NCBI GenBank assembly: GCA_023539395.1
Contig: JAKCEX010000006.1
Span: 1-51,925 of the forward strand
Length of the DNA: 51,925 nt
Reading direction: 5' to 3'
From: Candidatus Geocrenenecus arthurdayi
GTDB taxonomy: Archaea; Thermoproteota; Nitrososphaeria_A; Caldarchaeales; Wolframiiraptoraceae
Of the stretch, positions 9,040 to 17,249 are shown in pieces; position 1 is the stretch's first letter; each line of letters opens with the position of its first letter. A program made the translations under genes and the position numbers. Under the pieces are notes generated by a model. The model searched no databases and had not been told where the DNA came from. It saw only the letters and a list, made by a program, of their open reading frames with translations.

Positions 9040-9489
9040 CTAGGTTGTCTTTCTTAAAGTTATCAATGTGATTTTATATTCTGAAGAAGGAATTTCCATT
9101 TTATCTGGATATTCTCTTTGAGGCTCAACTCTTAATAATCTAATAACGTATCCGTTAAATTCTCTCTCCTCATCACCTGGTATACTTAAATTCACCCTAT
9201 CCATATCCCTATCCTTCTTTCTAAAGCTTAATTCTACTACTACTCTTCCAGCCCAGAAGCAATAAACGTTCACGGGGCATCTAGTATCTTCAATAACTCT
9301 AATAAAAGTTACAGTCACTTCAGCATCTTTAATTAGAGTCTTCTCACCAATTTTAAGCTGGAATTCTCCACCTAGTGTTGAAGTTATTATACGGCTTTCT
9401 ACTTTCAGATAGAAAATAATAAAAATTGATGCAATAGTGATAATGACCAAGGCGATGGTTAAGATGATTCGAAGAGGCAGCTTAAGCAT
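9040..9489 (-). CDS. Membrane-anchored extracytoplasmic protein with a DxRCPxxxxCxWxG motif
   Basis: A 149-residue protein: one N-terminal membrane helix (about 7-27), then a small beta-rich domain predicted to face outside. The motif DTRCPVNVYCFWAG, with two cysteines likely forming a disulphide, is typical of a widespread family of short exported proteins of unknown role. Functions cannot be assigned. It lies between the DUF4184 gene and glnA on the same strand, with its own 31-63 base gaps, so co-transcription with glnA is possible but unproven. Confidence 0.65.
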   Translation of the reverse strand: MLKLPLRIILTIALVIITIASIFIIFYLKVESRIITSTLGGEFQLKIGEKTLIKDAEVTVTFIRVIEDTRCPVNVYCFWAGRVVVELSFRKKDRDMDRVNLSIPGDEEREFNGYVIRLLRVEPQREYPDKMEIPSSEYKITLITLRKTT

Positions 9490-9552
9490 GTATGATGGAT
9501 AAAATACTATCTAAAAACTTTTCAGGATAAACTAAGGGTAGCCTTAAATATT

Positions 9553-10995
9553 TTAGACATCAAAGTACAGGTAGAATTCATATGGGTGGGGTTTAGAGTT
9601 TACTTCATAGAAATGCTTCATTTCTAATTCTATGATTGTATCAATTAAATCATCTGTCATAACTGGTTTTAGAAACTCTCTATCAGATTCTAATGATTCT
9701 ACTGCTTCCTTTAAGCTTCCAGGTAGCTCCCTAACCCCTAGTTCTCTTCTACGTTCAGGTGTCAGCTTATAGATATCTTCATCTACTGGGTCTCCTGGAT
9801 CAATCTTATGTTTAATTCCATCTAATCCAGCTGCTAGAATTGATGCAAAAGATAGATATGGGTTAGCAGAAGAATCTGGGGTTCTAAATTCTATCCTCTT
9901 AAAAGTTGAATTATTCTTTCCTCTATGGTATACGGGGATTCTTATGTTTGCAGACCTATTAGATTTGCTCCAAGCAATGTAGACTGGAGCTTCATAACCT
10001 GGAACGAGTCTCCTATAAGAGTTTGTTGTAGGTGCAACTATCGCGGCTAATGCTCTGCTATGCTCAAGTAGCCCACCGATAAAGTATCTCGCTGTCTGGC
10101 TTAACTCAGCATACTCATCATCTTCATCATAGAATATGTTTTCTCCATTCTTCCAGATACTTACATGAACGTGCATCCCCGAAGCATTATCCCCATATAT
10201 TGGTTTAGGCATGAAAGTAGCAATTAAACCCATCTGTCTTGCAATGTTTTTGGCTACATACTTATAGGTCTGAACATTATCTGCCATCTTAACTAATGTA
10301 TTATATCTTAAGTCAATCTCACATTGACCTGCAGTTGCAACTTCATGATGGTGAGCATCTACTCCTATGTTAAAATATTCTTCCAAGATTCTACAAACTT
10401 CATTCCTGTAATCCATTAACGTATCTTGAGGCGGAGCAGGAAAATATCCTTCCTTAAACCTAATCGGGTATCCCTGAATAGTATCTCCAGAATTCCATGG
10501 AGCTTCTCTAGACATTATATAATAACTCATACCTCTACTTGGATTTGAGACATCCCAGTATACTCTATCAAATACGAAGAATTCTACTTCTGGCCCCCAG
10601 TAAGAAAAATCGTAACCTAGTTCTCTAAGATATAATTCGGCTTTCTGCGCTACATATCTTGGGTCTTTAGTAGACCTCCCACCACCATACCCATTGTATA
10701 TATCACAGATCATTCTACAGGTCTTTCCACTACTGTTATGCCATGGAATCAAAGCGAAGGTTGAGGGGTCAGGCTTCAACACCATGTCAGAGCTATATAT
10801 CTCTGCAAAGCCTTTAATCGATGATCCATCAAGCTTGGGTACACCTTCTTCAAATAACTTCTCATTTAAGTATTCGCTGGTTACAGTAATATGGTGTAGC
10901 TTACCTAGAATATCCGTGAAATGTAGATCGATGAACCTAATATTAATCTTCTTCCATGAATCGATCATCTGCTCTACCGTAATCTCCCCACTCAT
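9553..10995 (-). CDS. glnA: Glutamine synthetase type I
   Basis: Makes glutamine from glutamate, ammonia and ATP; the product feeds GatDE and PyrG in this window. About 480 residues with the standard order: N-terminal beta-grasp domain (FTDILGKLHH, PKLDGSSIKGF), then EVEFF, the ATP/metal motifs with DAHHHEVATAGQCEID, the NASGMHVHVS loop, the APTTNSYRRLVPGYEAP segment and IEFRTPDSSANPY. The C terminus is DDLIDTIIELEMKHFYEV. The frame is open from a TTG at 11016. A TATA box at 11022-11029 predicts transcription near 11000, so the ATG at 10995 (MSGEITVEQ) is the likely start, with an almost leaderless mRNA. Confidence 0.95.
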   Translation of the reverse strand: MSGEITVEQMIDSWKKINIRFIDLHFTDILGKLHHITVTSEYLNEKLFEEGVPKLDGSSIKGFAEIYSSDMVLKPDPSTFALIPWHNSSGKTCRMICDIYNGYGGGRSTKDPRYVAQKAELYLRELGYDFSYWGPEVEFFVFDRVYWDVSNPSRGMSYYIMSREAPWNSGDTIQGYPIRFKEGYFPAPPQDTLMDYRNEVCRILEEYFNIGVDAHHHEVATAGQCEIDLRYNTLVKMADNVQTYKYVAKNIARQMGLIATFMPKPIYGDNASGMHVHVSIWKNGENIFYDEDDEYAELSQTARYFIGGLLEHSRALAAIVAPTTNSYRRLVPGYEAPVYIAWSKSNRSANIRIPVYHRGKNNSTFKRIEFRTPDSSANPYLSFASILAAGLDGIKHKIDPGDPVDEDIYKLTPERRRELGVRELPGSLKEAVESLESDREFLKPVMTDDLIDTIIELEMKHFYEVNSKPHPYEFYLYFDV

Positions 10996-11345
10996 TCTGG
11001 TTGATTCATTAGACAAATGTCCTATATAACCGTTCCCATTCTAGAAAAATGAATAGAAAAACAACAAAATTGGTAACAAATGAACAGCAAGGTGGCTATG
11101 TGGACGGTAAATACTCACTAATAAGAATTACTATTATTGATCACAGCAATTTTCAATGATTAAGTCAAGAGGGAAACTAGTCAAAGAATACAGAATTCTA
11201 AATTACTCTTCTATACTCTGTCAAGAGGACTGATTGGCCTATCAGCTATGTAATGCTTTTCGCATGCAGTATTTAGAGAATTGCTTCTCCCACCATTACC
11301 CATTATTTAAAACATGTAGATAAGAAACCTTAAGTGGAAGTTAAC
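10996..11345. other. Intergenic region upstream of glnA
   Basis: Apart from the glnA TATA box and a plus-strand TATA-like element at 11304-11311, I see no gene. A loose box C-like sequence near 11155 has no partner boxes at a normal distance. Confidence 0.4.
11022..11029 (-). promoter_or_regulatory. TATA box of glnA
   Basis: The minus strand reads TTATATAG, about 30 bases upstream of the ATG at 10995. This decides between the TTG (11016) and ATG (10995) starts. Confidence 0.5.
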
Positions 11346-11492
11346 ATGATCGAAGGTTTGATGATAAGGGTAAAAAGGGTTTACGAAACACCTTCAATGG
11401 AAGATAGGGTAAAACCTTCGCGATCCGCCAACTTTTACTTGGGGGTGAGGCTGCTCTCCAAATATAGCATACCAGAGATATTACATAGCTGA
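11346..11492 (+). pseudogene. 48-codon ORF resembling the N terminus of DUF488, probably a remnant
   Basis: An ATG-initiated ORF with MIRVKRVYETPSMED at residues 6-20, the signature start of DUF488 proteins (which continue with a GYRVLVDRLWPRG-like segment). Here the similarity stops after residue 20 and the ORF ends at 48 codons, against about 115-120 residues for the family. The other two frames do not restore the missing part. A TATA box at 11304-11311 and GGAAG before the ATG suggest it may still be expressed. I read it as a truncated gene, though a short expressed peptide is possible. Confidence 0.5.
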
Positions 11493-11560
11493 AAGAATTA
11501 ACAATTAAAGATTAAACTTAAATTTGGAGAAGAGAGAATCAGAATAGGGGGCGTAGCCTA

Positions 11561-11579
11561 GCAATCTAGAAAGGGCTGA
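11561..11579 (+). other. Probable D-loop intron of tRNA-Trp
   Basis: The helix AGCC (11555-11558) with GGCT (11574-11577) and three-base bulges TAG and GAA supports a 19-base intron. A 17-base intron (11563-11579) gives a more standard D loop. The boundaries remain open. Confidence 0.5.
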
Positions 11580-11602
11580 AGGTCTACGGCGCCGGGCTCC
11601 AG

Positions 11603-11674
11603 CGCCTACACAGAGAATTGGCTTGATCCATATGGAGATGAAGATGCGCTGGAGCGCAGTCTTGAGGTGAAGAT
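11603..11674 (+). other. Anticodon-loop intron of tRNA-Trp, box C/D-like
   Basis: About 72 bases at the canonical 37/38 site. Ten bases (11646-11655) are perfectly complementary to 11596-11605, covering the anticodon. GAGATGA (11635-11641) and GTGAAGA (11667-11673) each match six of seven bases of the box C consensus RUGAUGA. Good D boxes are not evident. It may consist of two adjacent introns. Confidence 0.5.
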
Positions 11675-11960
11675 ACCCGGAGACCGTGGGTTCAAATCCC
11701 ACCGCCCCCATATTGTCTCGATTAAAATAATTGGAGAGAGCTAGAGTGTTTTCAGTAGCTTCTCTATACTCCTTTATAGTGAAGGTGAAGCCTATGAGTT
11801 CAGCATAACTCTATCTAGATTAGTTCTAATGTACAGTCAATATTCACCTTCCTCCGATATATCTTCCTCATTTTCTCATCGCTCTTAAATAAGAATGCTG
11901 ATGGTAATGTTTTTGTTTCTCTGTTCTCTCTTATGTAGGTATATCTACTCTTGAGGGTTT

Positions 11961-12146
11961 TTAGGTTTTTCTCAAGTGAGGGTGTGTGTAGCCTTACTTA
12001 GTAGAGTTCATTGGTCTGATGGTGTTACATGCTCTATATGTGGTTCAAGATGAGTGGTTAGGTGATGTAGATATAGTGACTACTAGAGGTATATGTGTAA
12101 GGCTTTCGGCAAGACATTCAATGATAAGACTGTGATATTTTCGTAG
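11961..12146 (+). pseudogene. Remains of an insertion-sequence transposase (zinc-ribbon N terminus)
   Basis: One reading frame gives a stretch with VHWSDGVTCSICGSR, then after in-frame stops at 12051, 12063 and 12084 continues as RYMCKAFGKTFNDKT. This is the N-terminal zinc ribbon and the YRCKxCGRTFND segment typical of IS1595-like and related archaeal transposases. The second CxxC is damaged (CKAF). Nothing of the catalytic domain is left before gatD. No terminal inverted repeats could be identified. Confidence 0.6.
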
Positions 12147-12198
12147 GAGTATTAGAATAAAAGCTCATATATCATGCTGATTTTAGAATGTGTAGGAT

Positions 12199-13524
12199 AT
12201 GGGTTTTTCCAGTAGATTAGAAGGGTATACGGGGAGGGTTAGAGAAGTTCTAGAGTCTGCTGGAGTAGATGTAGGAGATGAGATCGAGATAACTATTGGT
12301 GAGCATGAAAAGATTAAAGGCGTATTAATGAGTAGATATGAGCTAGCTGACCCCGAGTATATTGTAGTAAAGCTTCCAAATGGATATAATATAGGCGTGA
12401 GGTTTAGAGAGAACATCCAGGTTAGGAAGCTTTTAGAAGAAGTAAAGAAACCTGCTTTCAGACCTCCAGAGAAAGCTCGCCCAATTCCAGGTTTACCAAG
12501 AGTAACTATTGTAGGTACAGGTGGAACTATTGCGAGTAGGATCGATTATAGAACTGGAGCAGTTAGACCCGTTCTTACAGCTGAAGACCTACTATCGATA
12601 ATACCAGAGCTGGCAAGCATAGCCAACCTTGATGCATCAATCCTATTCTCTATATTCAGTGAAGATATGACTCCGAATGAATGGTCTATGATGGCTACTA
12701 GGGTAGATGAATACATTAGGAGAGGAGTTGATGGAGTAGTTATTGCTCACGGTACAGATACTATGGGATATTCTGCTGCTGCACTAAGCTTCGCTCTCCA
12801 AAAACCTCCTATACCAATAGTATTCGTAGGAGCACAGAGGTCATCTGATAGACCATCAAGTGATTCAGCTACAAACTTAATCGCAGCAGTTAAAGTAGCT
12901 GGTTACGCGCCATTTGCAGAAGTCTGTGTAGCAATGCATGATAACCATTCTGACGAGGTAATAGCAATCCATAGAGGAACACGGGTTAGGAAAAATCACA
13001 CAAGTAGTAGGGATGCTTTTAAATCAATAAATACTGAGCCTATAGCTTTCTACAAGAATGGAGAAATATATGTCAATAGAAAAGACTTAAACAATCGAGG
13101 TAGTAATCAATATATCTTTAACCCAAAATTCTCTGATAAAGCAGTATTGTTAAAATTCTTTCCAGGAATGAGCCATGAAATACTAGAGGATATCTGGATG
13201 AAGGGTTACAGGGGGATCATTATTGAAGGTAGTGGTCTAGGTCATGTTGCTAGAAGATTGATCCCAACATTAGAGAAGATTCTTAAAGACGGAGTATTTA
13301 TTGGAATGACTTCTCAATGTATGTATGGGAGAGTAAATATGAGAGTTTACTCCACGGGTAGAGACCTCTTAAAAATAGGTGTTACACCTCTAGATGATAT
13401 GCTTCCTGAGACTGCATACGTTAAGCTATCTTGGGTTCTTGCACAAACAACAGAGATTGAAGAAATAAAGAATCTTATGTTAACGCCTTTAGCAGGAGAG
13501 ATTGGTGAAAGAAGCATACCATAA
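12199..13524 (+). CDS. gatD: Glu-tRNA(Gln) amidotransferase subunit D
   Basis: GatD is the glutaminase/asparaginase half of the archaeal GatDE enzyme, which converts Glu-tRNA(Gln) to Gln-tRNA(Gln). The 441-residue protein has an N-terminal beta-barrel (about 1-80) with YTGRVREV, then an L-asparaginase fold with the active-site threonine motifs GTGGTIAS (Thr110) and AHGTDTM (184-189), and VRKNHTSSRDAF further on. The start is ATG at 12199. It is followed by gatE with a 13-base gap between its stop and the preferred gatE ATG, so the subunits are co-expressed. The space upstream holds the transposase remnant. Confidence 0.95.
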   Translation: MGFSSRLEGYTGRVREVLESAGVDVGDEIEITIGEHEKIKGVLMSRYELADPEYIVVKLPNGYNIGVRFRENIQVRKLLEEVKKPAFRPPEKARPIPGLPRVTIVGTGGTIASRIDYRTGAVRPVLTAEDLLSIIPELASIANLDASILFSIFSEDMTPNEWSMMATRVDEYIRRGVDGVVIAHGTDTMGYSAAALSFALQKPPIPIVFVGAQRSSDRPSSDSATNLIAAVKVAGYAPFAEVCVAMHDNHSDEVIAIHRGTRVRKNHTSSRDAFKSINTEPIAFYKNGEIYVNRKDLNNRGSNQYIFNPKFSDKAVLLKFFPGMSHEILEDIWMKGYRGIIIEGSGLGHVARRLIPTLEKILKDGVFIGMTSQCMYGRVNMRVYSTGRDLLKIGVTPLDDMLPETAYVKLSWVLAQTTEIEEIKNLMLTPLAGEIGERSIP

Positions 13525-13537
13525 GGTGATGAACTGT

Positions 13538-15442
13538 ATGGAGATTGATTATAAGAAGATAGGATTGAAAGTCGGCTTAGAAATCCATAGGCAGCTTGAT
13601 ACAAAACATAAGCTCTTCTGCAATTGCCCTACAGAGCCTAAAGAAGAAGGGAGAGAAATAATATTTACGAGATGGTTAAGGGAAGCTCAGAGTGAGCTAG
13701 GTGAAGTAGACCCTGCAGCTATCTTTGAAGCTAAGAAGAAAAAGAAGATAGTCTACCATGGAGATGATAAATCTATATGTCTTGTTGAGATGGACGAGGA
13801 ACCACCCCATGACTTAAATAAAGAAGCTATTGAAATAGCTCTATCTGCATCTCTACTAATGAATAGCAACCCAGTAGATGAGATACATGTAATGAGGAAG
13901 ATTGTAATTGATGGGTCGAATACAACTGGTTTCCAGAGAACTTGTATAATAGCCCTAGGTGGATGGGTTGAAGTAGCAGGGAAGAAGATACCGATACAGA
14001 CAATATGCCTTGAAGAAGATGCAGCTAAAATACTAGAACAAAGAAAAGGTGAAGTACATTATGATCTAAGAAGGCTTGGAATACCGATGATAGAAGTATC
14101 AACAGCTCCAGTTATTGAATCTCCTATGGAAGCTTATGAAGTTGCATACGCTATTGGTAGACTACTTAGAGCAACAGGTAAAGTAAAGAGAGGAATAGGC
14201 ACAGTTAGACAAGACCTTAATATTTCTATTAGGGATGGTGCATTAATAGAGATTAAAGGTGTTCAAGAACTAGATTTAATCCCAAAGGTAATAGAGCTTG
14301 AAGTAGCTAGACAGCTTCACCTACTAAAGATTAAGGATGAATTATTGAAGAGAAACGTAACTGCAGAAGAAATCCATTCTCAACCAATAGTTGATGTAAC
14401 AGAGATATTCGTGAATACTAGCTCAAAGATTTTAAAGAAAAAAATAAGTGAGGGGTGCAAAGTTCTCGCATTAAAGCTTCCAAGATTTAGTGGATTGATT
14501 GGATTGGAGGCTGCTCCGGGAGTACGTTTAGGAGCAGAGTTTTCTGGTAGAGTAAGAGCATGGACTGATGTTGAGGGGATATTCCATACAGATGAGCTAC
14601 CAGGGCATGGTATAACAGTTGAAGAAGTCTCTAGTCTATATCAAAAAGTTAATGCATCCAATCTTGATGCTATCGTAATAGTTGCAGAGGAAGAATATAG
14701 AGCTAGAGAAGCATTAGAATATGTTAGAGAAAGAGCTATAGAAGCATTACATGGTGTTCCATCGGAAACTCGTGCAGCTAAGCCTGATGGGACAACCGTA
14801 TATATGCGACCGAGACCTGGAGCAGCTAGAATGTATCCAGAGACTGATCTTCCACCATACCCTGTAAGGAAAGAATATATTGAGTGGCTGAGGAAGAATC
14901 TTCCACCAACTTTAGAAGAGGTTGCTAGGAGGCTTGTAGAAAAATATAATCTAAGTAAGCAGATCGTTGATGAATTGATAGATATGGAGAAGGTTGAATT
15001 ATTCGAGAAGATAATTAATGAAATAGGATTACAGCCAACTATTATTGCATCTATCCTAACAGAACATGTAAAGAGTTTAAAGAGAGAGGGAGTAAAAATC
15101 GAGGAACTAAAAGATGAACATTTCATAGAATTTTTCAGATTACTCTCTAAAGGGGTAGTAGCTAAAGAAGCTGCATACGATGTATTAAGATGGCTTTCAG
15201 AAAATCCTACTAAAAACATTCTAGAAGCTATAGAAGCTCTTGGGCTGAGACCTGTCCAGATGGGTGAGATCGAAGAAAAGATTGTTCAGTTGATTGAGCT
15301 TAATAGAGAAGTTGTTTTAAAGAACCCTGGTAAAGCTGTATCGATAATAATGGGAGAATTAATGAAAGAATACCGTGGAAAAATTGATGGTGCAAAACTA
15401 TATCAAATGGTTTCTTCTAAGGTTTATGGCCAAAGAACTTGA
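13538..15442 (+). CDS. gatE: Glu-tRNA(Gln) amidotransferase subunit E
   Basis: GatE is the tRNA-binding kinase and transamidase half of GatDE. The N terminus reads MEIDYKKIGLKVGLEIHRQL, the GatB/GatE cradle motif, followed by LFCNCPTE. The protein continues through the GAD insert domain typical of GatE and ends with the helical and YqeY-like tail (NPGKAVSIIMGELMKEYRGKIDG), about 634 residues. The frame is open from 13502, overlapping gatD, but the ATG at 13538 fits the family start and has GGTGAT about eight bases upstream; an ATG at 13529 is the alternative. Confidence 0.95.
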   Translation: MEIDYKKIGLKVGLEIHRQLDTKHKLFCNCPTEPKEEGREIIFTRWLREAQSELGEVDPAAIFEAKKKKKIVYHGDDKSICLVEMDEEPPHDLNKEAIEIALSASLLMNSNPVDEIHVMRKIVIDGSNTTGFQRTCIIALGGWVEVAGKKIPIQTICLEEDAAKILEQRKGEVHYDLRRLGIPMIEVSTAPVIESPMEAYEVAYAIGRLLRATGKVKRGIGTVRQDLNISIRDGALIEIKGVQELDLIPKVIELEVARQLHLLKIKDELLKRNVTAEEIHSQPIVDVTEIFVNTSSKILKKKISEGCKVLALKLPRFSGLIGLEAAPGVRLGAEFSGRVRAWTDVEGIFHTDELPGHGITVEEVSSLYQKVNASNLDAIVIVAEEEYRAREALEYVRERAIEALHGVPSETRAAKPDGTTVYMRPRPGAARMYPETDLPPYPVRKEYIEWLRKNLPPTLEEVARRLVEKYNLSKQIVDELIDMEKVELFEKIINEIGLQPTIIASILTEHVKSLKREGVKIEELKDEHFIEFFRLLSKGVVAKEAAYDVLRWLSENPTKNILEAIEALGLRPVQMGEIEEKIVQLIELNREVVLKNPGKAVSIIMGELMKEYRGKIDGAKLYQMVSSKVYGQRT

Positions 15443-15520
15443 AAGACTACGGCTATGAAAAAATGTGCTTAAAAAGTGCTTGAACCAATCAGCCTCCCCC
15501 AAATCCACTTTAACCTATCT

Positions 15521-15528
15521 CTATAAAG
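15521..15528 (+). promoter_or_regulatory. TATA box of the winged-helix gene pair
   Basis: CTATAAAG, predicting transcription from about 15549, 13 bases before the ATG at 15562. Confidence 0.45.
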
Positions 15529-15561
15529 CTTATAACATAGTATTAGGAATGAAATCCTAGT

Positions 15562-16041
15562 ATGTGTGCACAGGCAACATACAGGGTTAGGCTAAATCTA
15601 AATGGGTTAGAGATAGAAGTTGAAGGTGATAGAGATTTCGTTGAATCAAAGATATCAGATTTAAACTGGATAGATGCTATATCTAACAAGCTTCAGGGAC
15701 TGGTTGTTAGACATCCATCTAGAGTTGTATCCATAGATAAGAAGATGTCATTTACAGAGTTTTCAACTGAGCTTAATCCACAAACCCATCTCCAGAGGAT
15801 TCTTACTATAGCTTATTATCTATACAGATTTGAGGAAAGAGATTTTACATACGAGGATATTGAAAGCTTCTATGAGCAGAGAAGGTGGCCTAGACCAGCT
15901 AACCCCAGGCAAGCAGTCTCAGACTTGATAGATGAAGGGTACATCGAAGAATCTGGAAAGACAAATGGGAGAAAGAGTTTCAGGATATTGGAGAAAGGAA
16001 TAAAATACGTAGAATCAATGTTTAAGGAGGAAAGCAAATGA
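15562..16041 (+). CDS. Winged-helix protein with a small N-terminal beta domain (first of a pair)
   Basis: A 159-residue protein that I cannot name. Residues 1-45 form a beta-strand-rich start (YRVRLNLNGLEIEVEGDRDFVES). After a linker, residues 70-155 look like a winged helix: helices from QRILTIAYYLYRFE, a recognition-like segment and a wing before FRILEKGIKYVE. The same architecture, with weak sequence similarity, is seen in the next gene, which it overlaps by four bases (ATGA). The pair could bind DNA or act as a protein-protein adapter; the family is of unknown role. Confidence 0.7.
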   Translation: MCAQATYRVRLNLNGLEIEVEGDRDFVESKISDLNWIDAISNKLQGLVVRHPSRVVSIDKKMSFTEFSTELNPQTHLQRILTIAYYLYRFEERDFTYEDIESFYEQRRWPRPANPRQAVSDLIDEGYIEESGKTNGRKSFRILEKGIKYVESMFKEESK

Positions 16042-16499
16042 AGGAAGAAAAAATTAAAGTAGTAATAAAGATGGGAGAGTCTGAAGTAGAGTTTGAGGGA
16101 AAATATGAAGAAGTATGGATGAGTGTAAATAAGTATTTCTCTGAGCTCTATCCATCTTTACAAGTGGTTAAGAAACTAGTAGGAGCAGTAGATATCGAAG
16201 AGCTTGTAAGTAAGCTTTCAGGAAAAGTCGAAGTGAAAGAAGATAGGATAAACATACTTGTTGGAGGTGACGCGAAGAAGAAAATACTGCTATGCTTAGC
16301 TGGAGCATACCTAGGTAGAAAGCTTGGAATATTTGAGAAAGAATTCTTAACACCTAAAGAGATATCCGACTATACAGGGATAGATGAAAAGCAGACTAGA
16401 GCTAGATTGAGTGAACTTAGAAAAGAAGGATTAGTTATAAGAAAGGAAGACGGACTATATGGTTTTACTCCCGCTTCAATGAAAGAGCTAATTGAATAA
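16038..16499 (+). CDS. Winged-helix protein with a small N-terminal beta domain (second of a pair)
   Basis: A 153-residue paralogue-like partner of the preceding protein. The N terminus has KIKVVIKMGESEVEFEGKYEEVW, matching the pattern of its neighbour. The C-terminal half has a clear winged helix: LTPKEISDYTGIDEKQTRARLSEL is split here into helix 2 and recognition helix, followed by LRKEGLVIRKEDGLYGFT as the wing. Translation is coupled through an ATGA overlap and an AGGAGGAA-like sequence just upstream, so the two products are probably made in equal amounts. Confidence 0.7.
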   Translation: MKEEKIKVVIKMGESEVEFEGKYEEVWMSVNKYFSELYPSLQVVKKLVGAVDIEELVSKLSGKVEVKEDRINILVGGDAKKKILLCLAGAYLGRKLGIFEKEFLTPKEISDYTGIDEKQTRARLSELRKEGLVIRKEDGLYGFTPASMKELIE

Positions 16500-16580
16500 A
16501 AGCATACTAACCCCGCAGAATCAATGAAAATGAATATGTTAAGATTTAAATGGTTAAAGTTTTGTTGTAAGTAGGGAATC

Positions 16581-16589
16581 TTTAAATAG
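16581..16589 (+). promoter_or_regulatory. TATA box of the four-helix membrane protein gene
   Basis: TTTAAATAG centred about 27 bases before the ATG at 16612. The mRNA should be leaderless. Confidence 0.5.
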
Positions 16590-16611
16590 ATATCATAACA
16601 CGGTTATAACG

Positions 16612-17163
16612 ATGTCGACACAGTTAAAGTCTCTATGGGCTTCAAGGTTTATTGCTGCAGCGATCGTCCAAGGAGCTCTGGCAACTATACTAACCTTATA
16701 CATTGTAATAGGGCAAACGTTATTCTTGAAACCGGAGCCAAGCAGGGTCATAGCTTTCGGTAGTGCAGGTCAATGGTTTACAGTAGGATACGTAACATAC
16801 CTTATAGTGGGGGTAATAGGAGTAGCTGTAACCGCTCTCTTCTACCATTATATCGAGGCAGTTCTTGGAAAGAGATATACAGGGTTCTCCAACTTTCTCG
16901 CTTGGATACACCTAGTATTGATGAATGTAGGTGTCGTTGGTGCAACGTGGATGATGATGATCGGGGGATATCTAGGGGGAGCAGCTATGCTGCCTCCTGA
17001 AGTCGGTGGGCTAGGATGGAACCCTGGACAAGTTCACGTCAACGTATTCTATGGAATACCCCTAGGATACCCATTCTGGATAACAATCTTCATAATACTT
17101 CTAAGCATAGGTGTGCTCGCTGGAGGAATAGGATACCTTATAAACTGGCGGAGAAAAGAATAG
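16612..17163 (+). CDS. Four-helix membrane protein of unknown function
   Basis: A 183-residue protein with four or five membrane segments. Histidines sit inside or at the edge of segments two and three (ALFYHYIE and LAWIHLVLMN), followed by a Gly/Met-rich segment (ATWMMMIGGYLGGAAM). The order resembles part of a heme-copper oxidase subunit I or a quinone-binding helix bundle, but I do not recognise a family. It shares the layout and several segments (WF..GY..xLIVG, FYxxIE, GGY) with the protein encoded at 18157-18681 on the other strand, so these are paralogues flanking one secreted protein. Confidence 0.65.
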   Translation: MSTQLKSLWASRFIAAAIVQGALATILTLYIVIGQTLFLKPEPSRVIAFGSAGQWFTVGYVTYLIVGVIGVAVTALFYHYIEAVLGKRYTGFSNFLAWIHLVLMNVGVVGATWMMMIGGYLGGAAMLPPEVGGLGWNPGQVHVNVFYGIPLGYPFWITIFIILLSIGVLAGGIGYLINWRRKE

Positions 17164-17249
17164 AAACCCACCCTAAATCTCTCCTCTTTTTTGTGTAAGT
17201 CTACTAGGTAAACTTTTTCAATTAATTCTACCATGATGTATTAGGTATC

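Larger units (their letters stand above)
11547..11710 (+). tRNA. tRNA-Trp(CCA) with inserts in the D loop and the anticodon loop
   Basis: Acceptor GGGGGCG (11547-11553) pairs with CGCCCCC (11703-11709), discriminator A at 11710. The T arm is at 11686-11702. The anticodon stem CCGGG (11592-11596) pairs with CCCGG (11676-11680), and the loop begins CTCCAG, so the anticodon CCA is at 11599-11601. A long insert (about 72 bases) follows position 37. A second insert of 17-19 bases lies in the D loop. With 17 bases removed the D loop is AGCAGGTCTA, a normal form. With the 19 bases 11561-11579 removed there is a perfect AGCC:GGCT helix with three-base bulges. Confidence 0.88.

Noticed and set aside
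11348-11425. Structured non-coding RNA or riboswitch: CGAAGGTTT pairs perfectly with AAACCTTCG, with small hairpins between
   Set aside because: The same bases read as an ORF with the DUF488 start MIRVKRVYETPSMED, which explains the sequence better. The pairings are easy in AT-rich DNA, and no gene follows at riboswitch distance.
11505-11711. A 68-residue ORF on the minus strand
   Set aside because: It lies across the tRNA-Trp gene and its introns and resembles the false proteins often predicted over tRNAs.
16612-17163. Calling the four-helix protein a heme-copper oxidase subunit
   Set aside because: Only two membrane histidines are suggestive; the protein is far too short for subunit I and lacks the copper-site histidines.
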